This document shows positions 31,880-44,789 of a DNA stretch of 64,000 bases, in pieces. The position numbers and the translations under genes were made by a program. This DNA is from Acholoe squamosa (lineage: Eukaryota; Annelida; Polychaeta; Phyllodocida; Polynoidae): contig OX439036.1 in the NCBI GenBank assembly GCA_949317995.1, positions 3,155,207 through 3,219,206 of the forward strand, written 5' to 3'. The notes beneath the pieces were generated by a model, which had not been told where the DNA came from, searched no databases, and worked only from the letters and a program-made list of their open reading frames with translations. Numbering within the stretch: position 1 is the stretch's first letter; each line of letters begins with the position of its first letter.

Positions 31880-34800
31880 CCGCTAAGACGGAATTTGCCA
31901 GGTACGCAAGTTGTCCTACCTACTTGAAAGGTAGGAGGTGGTACGCAGTTGTATCTGTGAGTGGTAGATCTGCTGAGTTTCTTGTCGATACGGGTGCTTG
32001 CCACTCCTGTATTGCTAAGAGATTCTATGATCTTTTGCCTACGAATCATGAAACTTTCACAACAGAAGGAAATGCTCGTACGGCCGACGGTAGCACGATG
32101 CAAACGTTCGGTAGAACATGTATGAGGTTCAGTCTACTGGAGTTGTAGAGCCAGATATGGCAATGTTTTCAAGTATGGGATTGGAATCCGCAGACGTTCT
32201 AGTAGCTAACGCTGCTTGGACAGTGGTTCCTATATCCAATACCAGTAATAAGACTGTCTACGTAAAGAAGGATACGATCCTAGGGTTGGTTGTCCTCTCC
32301 GAACTGGTAGAAGGCTGTAAACATGTTTCGGCACCCGGAGCCCCTTCCTCACCCGAAAGGAGCCCGTAACTAGACACTCTAGTAGCCGAAAGCCATGTAG
32401 AAAGTGATGAACAACGTGAAGCTCTAACTGACTTGTTATACAAGTACCGTAAAGCTTTTGCAGCACCAAGTGAAAAATTGGGGCGTACCGATAAGGTACT
32501 GCATACGATTGACACTGGTGAGAATGAACTTTTTAAGATTCCTTATAGAAGACTCCCAATAGCCAAGAAAATGGTAGCTGAGGAGGAGATAGCTAAAATG
32601 CTTGAACAGGATGTAATAATTCCATCAACCAGTCCTTGGTCTAGCCCTGTGTGCATGGTGACTAAGAAAGATGGTACCATCCTTTTTTGCATAGATTACC
32701 GGAAATTGAATGGTATGACCAAAAAGAATTCATATCCCTTACCACGGATTGATGAGACTATAGACTCTTTTGGAGGTAAGCAATGGTATTGCTCTCTAGA
32801 CTTACAATCTGGGTACTGGCAAGTGGGTATGCATCTGAAAGACATGGAGAAGATGGCCTTTTCCAGTCATATTGGGTTATTCCAATAAATGTGATGCCGT
32901 TTGGATTGTGTAATGCACCGGCGACATTTGAAGCCATGATGAAAAATTTATTAAGTGACCTATTATGGAAGAAATGTCTCGTCTATCTAGATGATGTGAT
33001 AGTCTTTGTCAAGACATACGAGGAATGCTTGAAAAATTTAGGTGTGGTTCTGGAAAGGATCATAGCTAATGGATTGAAGCTGAAGCCCAAGAAATGTGAT
33101 CTTTTTAAAAGATCCATTAATTACTTGCGACTAATAGTCGCGAATGAAGGGATTAAAGCCGATCCGGGGAAACTGGATGCTGTGTCAAATTGGCAGGCAC
33201 CCACGAATGCGAAAGAAGTTAGATCCTTTCTTGGATTCTGTTCCTATTACAGGGACTTTATTCCAGGATATTCGAGGGTTGCCTTTCCTATCCAGAGTTT
33301 GTCCCACTGGACACCTGGAGTGAGGAAGGAACGATTTCCTTGGGGATCCAAGCAAGACGAGGCTTTTATGAAAATAAAGGGTTTCTTTGCAAGTACACCT
33401 GTGTTGAAGTACCCTATGGAGAATGATCATTTCATTTTAGATACTGATGTACCACTAAACTATTGTACCACTAAACGTGAGTTGTTGGCTGTGGTGGTCT
33501 ATAAGAAGAAGCTCAAGCACTTTTTGTGGGGAAGTGATTTCACTCTACGGACTGATCACTCTTCTCTCAGATGGTTATTGAACTTCACGGATGCAGAGGG
33601 TATGATAGGTCGCTGGTTGGCGCACCTATCCAAATTCGGTCTAAATCACAGCCAGATTGAACACCGAGCCGGGGCAAAACATTTGAATGCAGATGCTTTG
33701 TCTAGAATCCCGGTGAAGAAATGTGCAACGCTGAGTGCACTGATTGTGGAGCACACAATGCTGTATTGGCAGGGGGTTGAGTACCTTATGAAACCCAACC
33801 GGAACATGTTTTGAATTGGTCCATGGAGACCATCCAACAGTTCCAGAAGTCTGATGCAGTCACATCACGTTTGATTAAGTTTCTTAATTAGGGTATCTGT
33901 CCTCCAAGACCCGACGTGTCATTGGAGAACAGAGAGATGAGACGATTCCTAGCTCAATGGGCCGAGCTAGAAGTCCGGGATGGTATTCTATTTCGATGGA
34001 AGAACTATTCTAATAGAAAGAAAACCTTGCAAGTTGTCATACCTAGTGCTATGCGACGAGATATAATGTATTTCTGTCACGGGCATAGAACTAGTGGACA
34101 CTTCGGAAAGAAACGGTCTCTAGAACGTCTATCCAGACAATACTATTGGCCTGGCATAAGTACAGATCTCACCTGATGGGTAGAGACCTGTCCCGAATGC
34201 TGTAAGAACAAACCAGGACCCGGGTTAGGCAAACTGCCATTATCCTAGGAACTGTTTGGTGTAAGATTTGCTAGAGTAGACATTATTAGTGGGATTCCTC
34301 CCACTCCTAGTGGCAACACGTGTATGATGGTGGTGTCAGTTTATTATACCAAGTACACCCGAGTGTTTCCTTTACCGGATCATAAGGCTGTTACTTGTGC
34401 TATGGCCTTTGTGTCCCACTCATGTTACATAGTCACCAGGGCAGAAAATTCGAGTCTAGTCTGTGGCAAGAGATGTGTAATTGTCTAGCAATTTGCAAGA
34501 CAAGAACTAATCCCTATAGGTCACAGAGTGATGGACAAGTGGAGAGATTTAATAGGACTCTGATCCAAGTATTGAAGTCTCTAGTAAATGAGCAAATGGA
34601 CTATTGGGATGAACAATGTGAATTTGTGGTACATGCTTATAATGGCACTGTACACTCGAGCACAAACTGTTCTCCTCGTTTTTGGAGAGGATTTGATTAT
34701 GCCAGCAGATTTGGTGTTTGGCGTAATAAGAATGAATCCAGAAGCCCCTTGCCAGGTGATGTTTGTGGAGTCTCTACGAGATAACTTCAAACAAGCCTAT

Positions 34801-35095
34801 GAGAGGGTTAGAGATGAGTTGCAGAAAACTGCACGTTGGCAGAAAGTTGGTTATGACACAGGTCTAAAAGCTAGATTTTTTAATCTAGGGGATAGAGTTT
34901 TGCTTCTACACCACCCTCTTGCCAACCTGAAATTAGCCAGCAATTGGGATGGACCCTTCACTATAACTCAGGTTATTAGTGATTGTACAGTGATTATTAA
35001 ATCACAGCTTGGTAAATGTTACAAGTCAAATGTAGCGAGACTATGCCCATGGAGGGGGAGGGATATCTCCACTGAAATGTACGGCGATAAAGCAT
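31880..35095 (+). pseudogene. pol: Gypsy C pol fragment, no LTRs
   Basis: Plus-strand protease (FLVDTGACHSC), reverse transcriptase (MPFGLCNAPATF, YLDDVIVFV), RNase H, integrase zinc site (HGHRTSGH, CPECC) and core (SDGQVERFN) occur in order, closely related to Gypsy A; the tail ends near STEMYGDKA. Deletions remove about 100 residues after the protease (near 32130) and about 35 residues in RNase H (near 33447). Stops and shifts occur near 32880, 33890, 34180, 34240, 34420 and 34680. In the integrase the first catalytic Asp region is damaged. No Gag, LTR or accessory frame is present. The left edge abuts the companion-gene copy; the right edge abuts Gypsy D. Confidence 0.85.
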
Positions 35096-37700
35096 GCCCT
35101 CTGTACCAATGCTCTTCTCAGATATCCAAACTATGAGAAAGAGTTCAGTTTGGCAACTGATGCTTCCAATGTGAGTTTAGGAGCTGCACTCTCACAGAGA
35201 GATAATGAAGGAGTGCTCAGACCAGTAGCCTTTGCAGGTAGAACCCTCTCCAAACATGAGAGAAATTACAATACCACAGAGAGAGAACTACTGGGAGTAG
35301 TGTATGGAGTATTACACTTCAGACACTACCTAGAAACTAGACACTTCCAATTATACACATACCATGTAGCCCTAATTCCACTATTAACCAATACAGGACT
35401 CACACATAGATGGGCCAGATGGGCTCTAGACATACAGCAATTTTCATTCGCCATTCAACATGTGAAAGGTGACACACCACCAGATGTCTAGAAGTGAATA
35501 CCCAGATTCTGGACCCATGACTAACCCTCCACCCCCACCGAGGAGAGCTAGAGCAGCCAGTAGAACCTAGTTTGCAAAAGTAACAAAGAAAGTACCTTTC
35601 AAAAGGGATGATCCACCCAACACCATTGGAAGGCCAGAGACACCCATTAGGGGTAACTTGAAACACTCTACACACTATGTGTTTTGCCATTGTGAGAGAG
35701 AATACTCACAACTCTTTCCAGATAATGACTTGGAGCCTATTGAATTCTCATCACTCAATCAGATGCTGAAGGCAACTCCTAAGGAGCCACCCTTCACCCC
35801 ACCTGACTCAGATGATGAAGATTCAGAAGACACATTATATGCTATTACTCAAGCAACTTCCAAATCAGTCAGATTCTTTGAATCAATGCAAGGAGAGGAA
35901 ACATCAAACCACTTGTGTCCTATGATCACACTCAAAGACTAGAGAAATGATTCAGGAGGGCACACCAAAACCCCCCACACAATCACAAACTATTCCAAAT
36001 GAGGAAAAGGTCACAGGAATCAAACCTTCCAAAACCCCACCTGCCGTGAAAAATGTCACAAAAGACACTGCATCTAATAAATCAAAGAACTCTGAGAGAC
36101 AGAAGAATGACAAGAAGCAAAATTTGCCTTTAAAGAAAAAAGGTTGCCACTCCCACCAAGGCAAGAATAGGCCCTCCAAAGGAGCCTGCACACCAAAACA
36201 AGAGTTACACACCCCAACAAAAGGCACAAGATAGGCCAATAGTCGATGAAAAAGAAAAAGAAAGAGACAGAATAAAACAACATGTGCTAGATATAAATCA
36301 ATTGTTGGATCAGATTCCCGACACATCCATCTCAAGTACAAACCTTGGCTTGGAACAAAGGAAGGACAAGGAACTATTGCCCCTCATACAATATCTTGAG
36401 GATGGGACCTTGCCTGCACCAAAAGCACAAAGAAATAGAATCATCAACCAAGGCCAGACATACACCTTGGTAAATGGTACATTAGTCCATATATGCCCCA
36501 TAAATTGGAGAAAAACCAATACTGTACCACTTCAAATTGTTATACCACAGCAATGGGTAACAAGTACACTACAGTATTTCCATGACTCACCTACTGGTGG
36601 CCATCTTGTTTCAAGTAGGATGATGTCAGCACTCTGATCTAGGGTATATTGGAAGTCTATGCTAGCAGACACAACCAAATACGTTTCCACCTGCCACACT
36701 TGCCTCACAGCAAAAAGGCAAGTACACTCACACAAAACACCAATGACAGTGAGAAATTACATGGCTTCACCAATGAAGTTCCTAAAACCTTGACGCGGTG
36801 GGACCACTTCCCACAACGGCAAGGGGAAACAAACATATACAAGTCTGCATAGATTATGCTACCAGATATGCAACAGCTTGGGCTACTACTGACTTAAAAG
36901 CTGAAACAACAGCAGCAGAGTTCTACAAGAATATAATTTGTCATCATGGAACACCAGCCACTCTTCAAACAGACAATGGAACATGTTATACAGGTGCAAA
37001 GTTCACAAAGTTAACTAAGCACCTCAAGATCAAACACAAATTCTCCTCACCGTACATGCCACAATCAAATGGGCTCGTAGAGAGATTCAATGCTAGCATC
37101 GGCACAGCGCTCAGAGCATTCTGCTCAAAGCATCAAAACAATTGGGATTCATTTAATGAACCCATAACCTTTGCATTAAACAACACCGAATCCCAAACCA
37201 CAGGATTCACCCCTTTCTTCCTACTCCATGGACCCAGCCACCCAATGCACTTAGGGCTGGGAATACAGGAAGACATATCCACTGTAGCAGACCATGTAGC
37301 TAACATGATAACAAATCAAGATACCTTGAGGAGGAAAGCTATACAAAGGGTCGCCAAGCTACAGAAGGAAAGGAAGGATAGATATGATAAGAAACTTACA
37401 CCACAGGAAATCAAGGTCATCGACATGGTGTACCTCAACATACCAAGAATCCTGACCAACACAGAGTGTAAGAAGCTTCAACCCCTTTTTATGGGACCAT
37501 ATGTTTTAGTAGATAGACCTAGTTTGACAAGTGCCAAACTCAAAAACTTGGACACCAATCTACTGGTGGCCAGACCTGTATAAAAATTGTTGAATTTGCA
37601 AAGAATTGCCCAACTAGCATTAATGGAACCAGTTCTTCAGGACCCTGAAAAAAACGATACTTTCAGAAAGCATCCACACTATACACTAGTGATCCCAAAA
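35096..37700 (+). pseudogene. pol: Gypsy D: RNase H-integrase fragment of another Gypsy lineage
   Basis: This starts inside RNase H (ATDASNVSLGAAL, then NYNTTERELLGVVYG) and continues to integrase, with zinc site HDSPTGGH and CHTCLTAKRQ. The core is uninterrupted in the 36798-37583 frame, with D, D, E in VCIDYATRY, LQTDNGT and SNGLVERFN. It ends with a GPY-like segment (LFMGPYVLVDRP). It is clearly a different family from A-C. Between RNase H and integrase about 250 codons are low-complexity: an acidic part (PPDSDDEDSEDT, 35658-35942) and then a Lys/Pro-rich part (35947-36234). Stops near 35490, 36637 and 36853 break it. No LTR copy is seen in the window. Confidence 0.8.
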
Positions 37701-40700
37701 TGACCAACATTCACATTTAATTTCTCAGCCTCTGAGAATTACTAGAGAGGCAAGGGTTTGCAGATGTAGTAGATGATCAGGATAACATTACTTTTATTAG
37801 CTAAGAGAAGACACTATCATGCTAGAATTATCCAAAATACCAAGATTTTCAACAAAGTTTGATGGACCAATTTTAGAAAATATCTATATTGAACTTTATG
37901 TCAGAAGACTCTGTTGAACAATTGTGGAATGTCTGAAATGTTGAGGAAAGATCTATTAAAAACTTAAGTTGAAGATGAGGGAAAGCTTCATAAGTCAATA
38001 TATACAACAACAATGCTTTATAGCCAGTTTTATTATGAAGCCAGAGTAGCCGTGGCACCTTAAGGGCATTTCATCCCTGGTGGCTTTACAATGAATATTT
38101 TTTCAAATTTCTTTTTACATGTTGACGAAGGAAGGTCTTTTACATATTACTTGTGGGGTATAAGAGAAAATTGACTGCAATATATTTAATTAGTTGATCA
38201 TCACTGGCATAGATGAATGTATTACTGGCACCTGTAACCTTAGCCATTGTAATGCCATTCTATGAGGCACCTGTGTCACAACTGTCATAAAGAGGATCTG
38301 CTGATCTATTTTTATATCTAGATTGAGATAAAGGTAGTCCAAATATTTTTAAAAAACAGTTGCTAATGTCATCCAAAGGTATTAGTAGTTGTTGAATATT
38401 CTGGAAACTGCCAAGATCAAAATTCATCTTCCTTAAACTAATTTCATGAGACCAATGCAAGATACATACATTGCGGACAATGATCAATTATAGCAGCTTT
38501 TGAGTGAGATTAATCAGCCTATATATATATAATGCTCATAATCTCACTGATGAGAGGGTCATAGGTTATAATACAGAGTCAATTGCACACCAACCTGCTT
38601 ATAGCTCTGTTTAAAACGCAGCTACTGGGCATCTTTTCAAGGAACCAAGCACATTCTTAGTTTCTGCTGTAGGAATATGTGAGCCAATGGGGCAAAACGC
38701 ACCTCCAGGGGGAATTTTGAGTACACATAATACCTTTAGATCTTCTCCTCAGGGATGTCATGTTATAAATAGCACATAGGGACATGACACTTATCTGCTT
38801 AACCTTGCATATATCTTTATGTTGAATCTTATCGTGCCAAGATTTAAGAAAATTGGCTCTAAGCCTCTATATATGTTCAGAAGGCTACCCAGGTTTCCCT
38901 AATTATCAGATTAGGATCATTCAAAAAGTGCTGGACTCAGCACTGGGCGGGCTTTCTAATGGTACCAAATACATTAGGGTACTATAAAGTGATATTTAAT
39001 GGTAAATTTCTATATGTGATTTAATGGTTTGAATGCAACAAAAAGGGGCATGCTCTTCACTTGTAGGAAAAAATATTGATTGAAGAAAATCCACAAAACC
39101 ATACATAAATTGGTTTTGCTGATTATCTCCTACTTCCATGAGAATATTCTCATTTTCAGTGTCGGGGTAGCAAGTTTACATGCTACAAATGTCCTTCGTT
39201 GATAAAAATGATAAACCTCTGTCATCCTATTAAAATCAGACACCGCTACCCTCCTAGACCTTATACTTTCATGTCCATAAGTGAATTGTTCTGACATATC
39301 TTTCATATTACATTTTTGAATAGCTACTTCAACCAGACCCTTTTAATCTCCCTTTTAAATCAACATTGAGTAGTTATTATTTTCAATTTAATATATGAAT
39401 AGGTCTGCACCCTATAAATAATGTTGAAAAAATCAGTTTTCTCAAAATATTTCTGGGCACCAAAGGGTTAAACATCAAAAACTTAATGAAAGTGTCAAAA
39501 GACTGTCACATTTCCATCATTACATCTGGATGTTAGGAGGATGTTTCTATACCGTGACCCAAACTTATTCACATATGCTCTTTCGCTTTCTCTCTCTCTT
39601 TATTTTTATGTAAACATGATGTATGGAGATAACAGGTGATGTAAGTACTTTCTTTCACTTTCGATATAAGACACGACACACCACTTGTCAACTTATTTTT
39701 GGACATGTTAAATAAATACACCATATTCTGTTTCACTTTCTCTCTCTTTAGTTACATGTAAACAGGATGTATAGCATAGTCAAGTATTCTTAAGGTAATC
39801 AAATTATTGCTAACCTAGGGTTGACCATTACACAACGGCTAGGCACAAGAAACTACAGACCTCAGACATGCTCTTTGTTGCTGTCCACTATCTCCCGACC
39901 TCCACTTTGAATGGATAAGTGACCTCACCCCCCTCTCTAACTGTGTGCCCAAGGAACATAACTCTTCACAATTAGATAGTTTCACCTTAAGCCCTGCTGC
40001 AATTAGTTGATATAGGACCTAAGCCTATGGATTTAGCCATGTCAGGCAGATAAATTAATAGAATTTCTTAGCAAATAATGGCCATAGCATGAGGGGAATA
40101 ACAAAAATGAACTTCCCAGACCTGAGTTCGTGGGACTAGTAGGAGGGCAGCAGAAGCTGGCTAGGAAGTGATTTAATGGAGAGTCATTACTAATGGCTAC
40201 AACTTGCTTTTCCATGTTTATGCATATTTTAGGATTCAGGAAAGTGCTGTTGTACTAATGAAATCATGTCCTAATATTATGAAACTTGCAATTTTTGAAA
40301 CCCAATTATAGTGGTGAGAGATGTGGTTGGACAGGGATCTTTCCTTGCCATGCATATATTGTTTTTTTTTAAGGGTTGAAGGTTTTTATTGTCAAGTCAC
40401 AAATTAAAATGAGTGATGAAATCTGACAATATGGTGATTCCTTTTAGTCATACAACAGTTTCGTTTGTTTAGCACATTCTAATGAGTATAATGATACGAT
40501 GTATATAGGTGTAGATGAAGCATACAATAAGTATATAAAGCTTAATAACTAAATTGGAGTGTATTTACAAAAGTAACAGGTTACATTATGTACAATCGAC
40601 GAATGATTATCATTGCAAAGGTTGGAGGTGATTGATCCCCCATAAATACAAATGCTTAATGAAAAGCTGATAGACAAATTTGTATAACGGAATTATGATC

Positions 40701-43390
40701 AATAAGGAGACTTAATTATATTCTACATATCTGAAGCAATATGTTTCACTAGAAACATGACATAAGAGACCAAAAATTATTATTGTCGGCCCTAAAGTTA
40801 TGAAATTATGAGATTATGGTACCTAAGGATAGGGATATCACTAGGGTTATATAGGCATGGCAGTCTAATTGATGCACAGCTCCTCTAATAGGTCTGCTGT
40901 GCAATTATTTTGATAGCCATGAATATAATGATTTAATAATGCAGGGCAGTGGTATCTTTTGACACCTTGTTATAACAGGAATAAGGCCACTTCGAAGGGG
41001 AGGGAGTGTAACCCCGAGTCTTTATTGGGTAATAGATGCACACCCGCTCCCCCTCTGCATACTACTTCTGCTTATGTCTTATTCACCTTTGGCCATCATG
41101 AACAACATATGTGATTATGATTGATTGAACAATAATTATTTTCAAACTCAAAACTCTTCTGCGTACCCTATATCTCCAGAACAAAACAAAAATGTATAAA
41201 AGGAAGCTTGGTAATCTATGAAACATGTACAGTCCAGTGACAAATGGAGAGATAACATGCAGTACATACTCTGGAACAGTATCAACTACACAGCAGAATG
41301 AGAGGGTGCCATTAATACCAATGACTGAGCAGATCTTTTGTTATTATACTTACATTGACATACTTAGTTTAAAGGTTTGCCCATATGGTTATAAAATCTA
41401 CCTCTAGAAAATATCTCTGGAGAAGATAGAAATTAAAAAGATATGTATCTAACCTTCCCCCACTCATTTTGTTATGACCTGAAGACAAAATGTATGAAAA
41501 TCCCAAACAATATCCCTAAGGTTAGACCATTGCAGTAGTGAGATAGGGAAAAAAGTCAGGGAGGGTCTTCAGTCAGTCTTCAAAGTGTTGTCTATCTAAA
41601 GGAACAAATGGGCATCAGCTTGCAAAAGCAGATGATCCAAGATGGTTTGGCTCGGTCCCCCTTGGCCGCGACCCCAATAAAGATTTGATTCATATCCAAA
41701 GTAGACTGTGTCTTGGCAATTTTACACTGGCCATTTTTCTCTTTATTGGTAATGCAATAGAGAATTTATAAGAAGCCAACTGGTGCTGCCTGGTGCATTT
41801 TCAGGATAGCTAAAACCCTCAAATGAAAGTTTTTCAAAAACACCCCCAATATATCAATGATGAATCTTATTGGATTTGGACAAATCACATGACTGACAAT
41901 GGAAGGTCTTGAAATAACTGAGAATTTGACCACAAGAGCCCCCTGGTGTCTTACAATAAAGCGCTTATCTTAGCAAGGCTTAACTTAGTGACAGTGTGTT
42001 TCATAGGAACAACAAACAATTTAGCACTCTCCCAGCAGATTCTCTGGGAGGTTTGTTTTTAGTGAATTACTCTGGAAAACTCAGCAGATCTTTACATATG
42101 AGATATCAAATTAAAGGGAATTGTAAGGGGAAACCAGATCTACAATCGGTGAAATCGAGATGAGTGCCGATTTTTTTAAATCGTGATCCAAGATGGCGGA
42201 AATTACAGCTTGACTGCCGATTTTTGAGGCTATAAAACAATTTACAAAACTCTGAATTAAAGAAAAAACTAAAAAGTAAAACATTATTACCAGTACGGTT
42301 TGTAAACATTTTTAAGTTATGAATACTCTCTCCTAGGATTGAAATATTTTCCGCCACCCCCTCAGCAGGGGTCCAAATATTCTACGCCACTCCCCCAAAC
42401 TCACCAACTCCCTAAGGTCCATAAAGTGTGTGTGTACAAACTAATACAGTGAGCTTCTGCAAAAAGAAAACTATTGTATACATACTCTGAGCAAACCGAC
42501 GACATATGCAAAATTAGATTTTCATTATAGAGGGAGTCCTTGTAATAAGGTTCCCCTTGGGAGTGAGCGGATATAGGAGGAACTGGTCAAGTGACAGTAG
42601 AGTTGAAACCTTATGGTAAAATGATACACAGTACTCCAGAATCCCAATACACTTATAAACATTTAGACTTAATCCAAAGAAAATATGTGTAGAGAGAGCA
42701 TCAGTTCCCTCAAATACCATGTATTGCCTGCCAAAATAAGTTAAATTCAACTTTGCTAAAGTAAGCTTGCCTGACTCTGGAATCCTTCTTTTTGAGTCAA
42801 TTTGAGGCACCTTTGGGAGTTTTCTGTGTATAAATGTAAACAAACAGTAATATAACAGAGTATTCCATTCCTGGTTAGCAGGATCCTTAGTGGATCATGT
42901 CAACAAAGAATTGCCCAACTACTACATGTATCAGTGTTGTTTCAACTTTGAAACAATGTTGAATCATCATAGAAACAGAAATGTTGAATCAGCACTGATG
43001 ATTTAATTTTGAATCACAGTTGATTTGATTATGTTGTGTGAAATTCGATAATATCCAAACCCAGAATCAACCGTTAATCTGCAAAAATTGATTCAATGCT
43101 GAATCAACATTGATGTGCCCACTGGGTCCTTCAATGCTGAGCTGCAGTATCATATGAGCAAGTGGCTAATCAGTGTGCTAGGTTGCAGTGCATGTGTTCA
43201 CCTTTAGGAGAGGTCCTACTCTGACAAGGTGCGGGGAAAGACCACTCCTGTCGGTGGTGTAGAACATTGAATCAAAACTGATTGATCAACCCTGATTAAC
43301 CAGTATCCTACACTGATTAACAAAAGTATTGCAATAGAATTACTCTAAAACAAAGTTGACTGTATACATTCTGCTGCATTGGAGGGGGAG
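37701..43390. other. Gene-poor AT-rich stretch
   Basis: I find no supportable gene. Content is short pyrimidine runs (39588-39602), a (TA)n at 38522-38532, a YY1-like CAAGATGGCGG at 42188-42198, and a block rich in TTGAATCA-type words at about 42945-43130, which may be a degenerate short repeat. Open frames here are short and carry no recognisable motif. Confidence 0.5.
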
Positions 43391-43730
43391 GGGTGGCCAT
43401 GTCCTCAGTTTGCCTCCACAAACTGTGTGGAATATATCTAAGACCAAGTCTTCTATTTTAACACACATTGTATGGCTTTGTCCTCAGTTTGCCTACACAT
43501 ACTGCATGGAGTATACCTTAGACTAAGTCCCCAGTTTGCCTACACATGCTGTGTCTCAGACTAAGTCCTCTTTTTGCATGGACACACTGTGGGGCCATGT
43601 CCCCAATTTGTCTAGACACACTGTCTGGACCTTAACTAAGACGAAATCCTCTATTGGCATACACTATGTGGCCATGTCCTCAGTTTGTATACACACACTG
43701 TGTGGAGTGCAGTCTATAAGAAAAGTTTTT
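43391..43730. repeat. Degenerate minisatellite
   Basis: Imperfect units share CCATGTCCTCAGTTTG and TACACACACTGTGTGG, and alternate with AGTCCTCTATTTGCATA-like words. About five to six units are present. One more unit lies at 44088-44133 after an unrelated 350-base block, as if the array had been split by an insertion. Confidence 0.65.
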
Positions 43731-44133
43731 CCCCTCTCAGGCCATTCGGTCCTGTAGATCTCATCATTCCGCAGGCCCAGATTGATTTTGGCAGGACTGA
43801 ATACCTCAAGATTTTTTTTGATGAGAAATGAATAAGAAAAAAAAACAGAATTAAATAAATATTTTAACCATTTAACTCTTCAAAATTGAACTAAAAGCAA
43901 CTGCTTTTGTTTTAGGGGGTAAAAACCTGTATGATGGTCCAATTTGCATGCCGTGAAAAAAAAATGTAACCCAAGGTCCCATAAATACAGCCAGACATTC
44001 CGTCTAACAGTTTGATGATTTTGGTTGGTCCGGGAGCGATTTTGTCGGCAAAAGCCGATGTCCGACAAGTTTTTGTATTGACTGGGAGTGTGACTAAGTC
44101 CTCTATTTGCATACACACACTGTGTGGCCATGA

Positions 44134-44640
44134 GAAGTATAGTATGTATCAGAACGGGACTATAGCTAATCTAAGGATATTACTCACTGGGGATGCAGCC
44201 AATCAGAGGCCTTCCTTTAGGTGGGAAATGAGGGGTCACATGACCTAGAGTCCCCGTTGTGTGGCGCAGAAATGGACTGATCAGAACTCACCCTTTTGGT
44301 GGGAAATTCAAAATGGTCACATGACTCAAACCCCCTGTGGTGTGCCGCCCTCTGATTGGCTGGCTGTTTAGGTCATGTGACCATTATTATACAAATAAGG
44401 TCACATGACCCTAATTTGAATGAACCAGTCAGAGGTTGTCATTTTGGTGGGAAATTTGAAAAATTTGGTTACGTGACTCTATTTTTAAAATATTTTGCCA
44501 AAATGGAGACCTCTGATTGGATGGCTGTCCACACGTAATACCACAACTGTATGCAAGCAAGTAGTTACGTGACCTTATTGGCATAAAGAGGTGTGGTTTA
44601 TTATGTAGATGAGGGTGTGACTATAATGAGATATTTTTTA
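44134..44640. repeat. Array of E-box, CCAAT and TGGTGGGAAAT motifs
   Basis: GTCACATGAC or its complement occurs at about 44234, 44314, 44373 and 44400, with related TACGTGAC at about 44469 and 44563. Between them are CTGATTGG/CCAATCAG words (about 44200, 44352, 44511) and TGGTGGGAAAT (about 44219, 44298, 44450). The unit is roughly 80-150 bases and degenerate. It could be a decayed tandem repeat or an enhancer-like cluster; no gene is adjacent. Confidence 0.55.
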
Positions 44641-44654
44641 TATAAATAAAAAAA

Positions 44655-44673
44655 GGCAAGCTGGAAGCTTGCC
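44655..44673. other. Short perfect hairpin
   Basis: Arms GGCAAGCT and AGCTTGCC flank a three-base loop, bordered by A-rich runs on both sides. It may be a terminator-like or foldback structure; in this animal context its role is unknown. Confidence 0.5.
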
Positions 44674-44708
44674 AAGAAAAAAAAACAAAAAAAAACTGGG
44701 AAACATTT

Positions 44709-44774
44709 AGGGGGCCCTTGGGGTGGGGGGGCCTTTGGGGGGCCATTGGGGTGGGGGGCCTGTTAGGGGGGCCC
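44709..44774 (+). repeat. G-rich block with quadruplex potential
   Basis: Seven or more runs of four or more G occur within 66 bases, in repeats of GGGG-T-GGGGG-CC type. Four closely spaced runs meet the usual G-quadruplex pattern. Confidence 0.7.
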
Positions 44775-44789
44775 TTTTTTGGAAACCTG

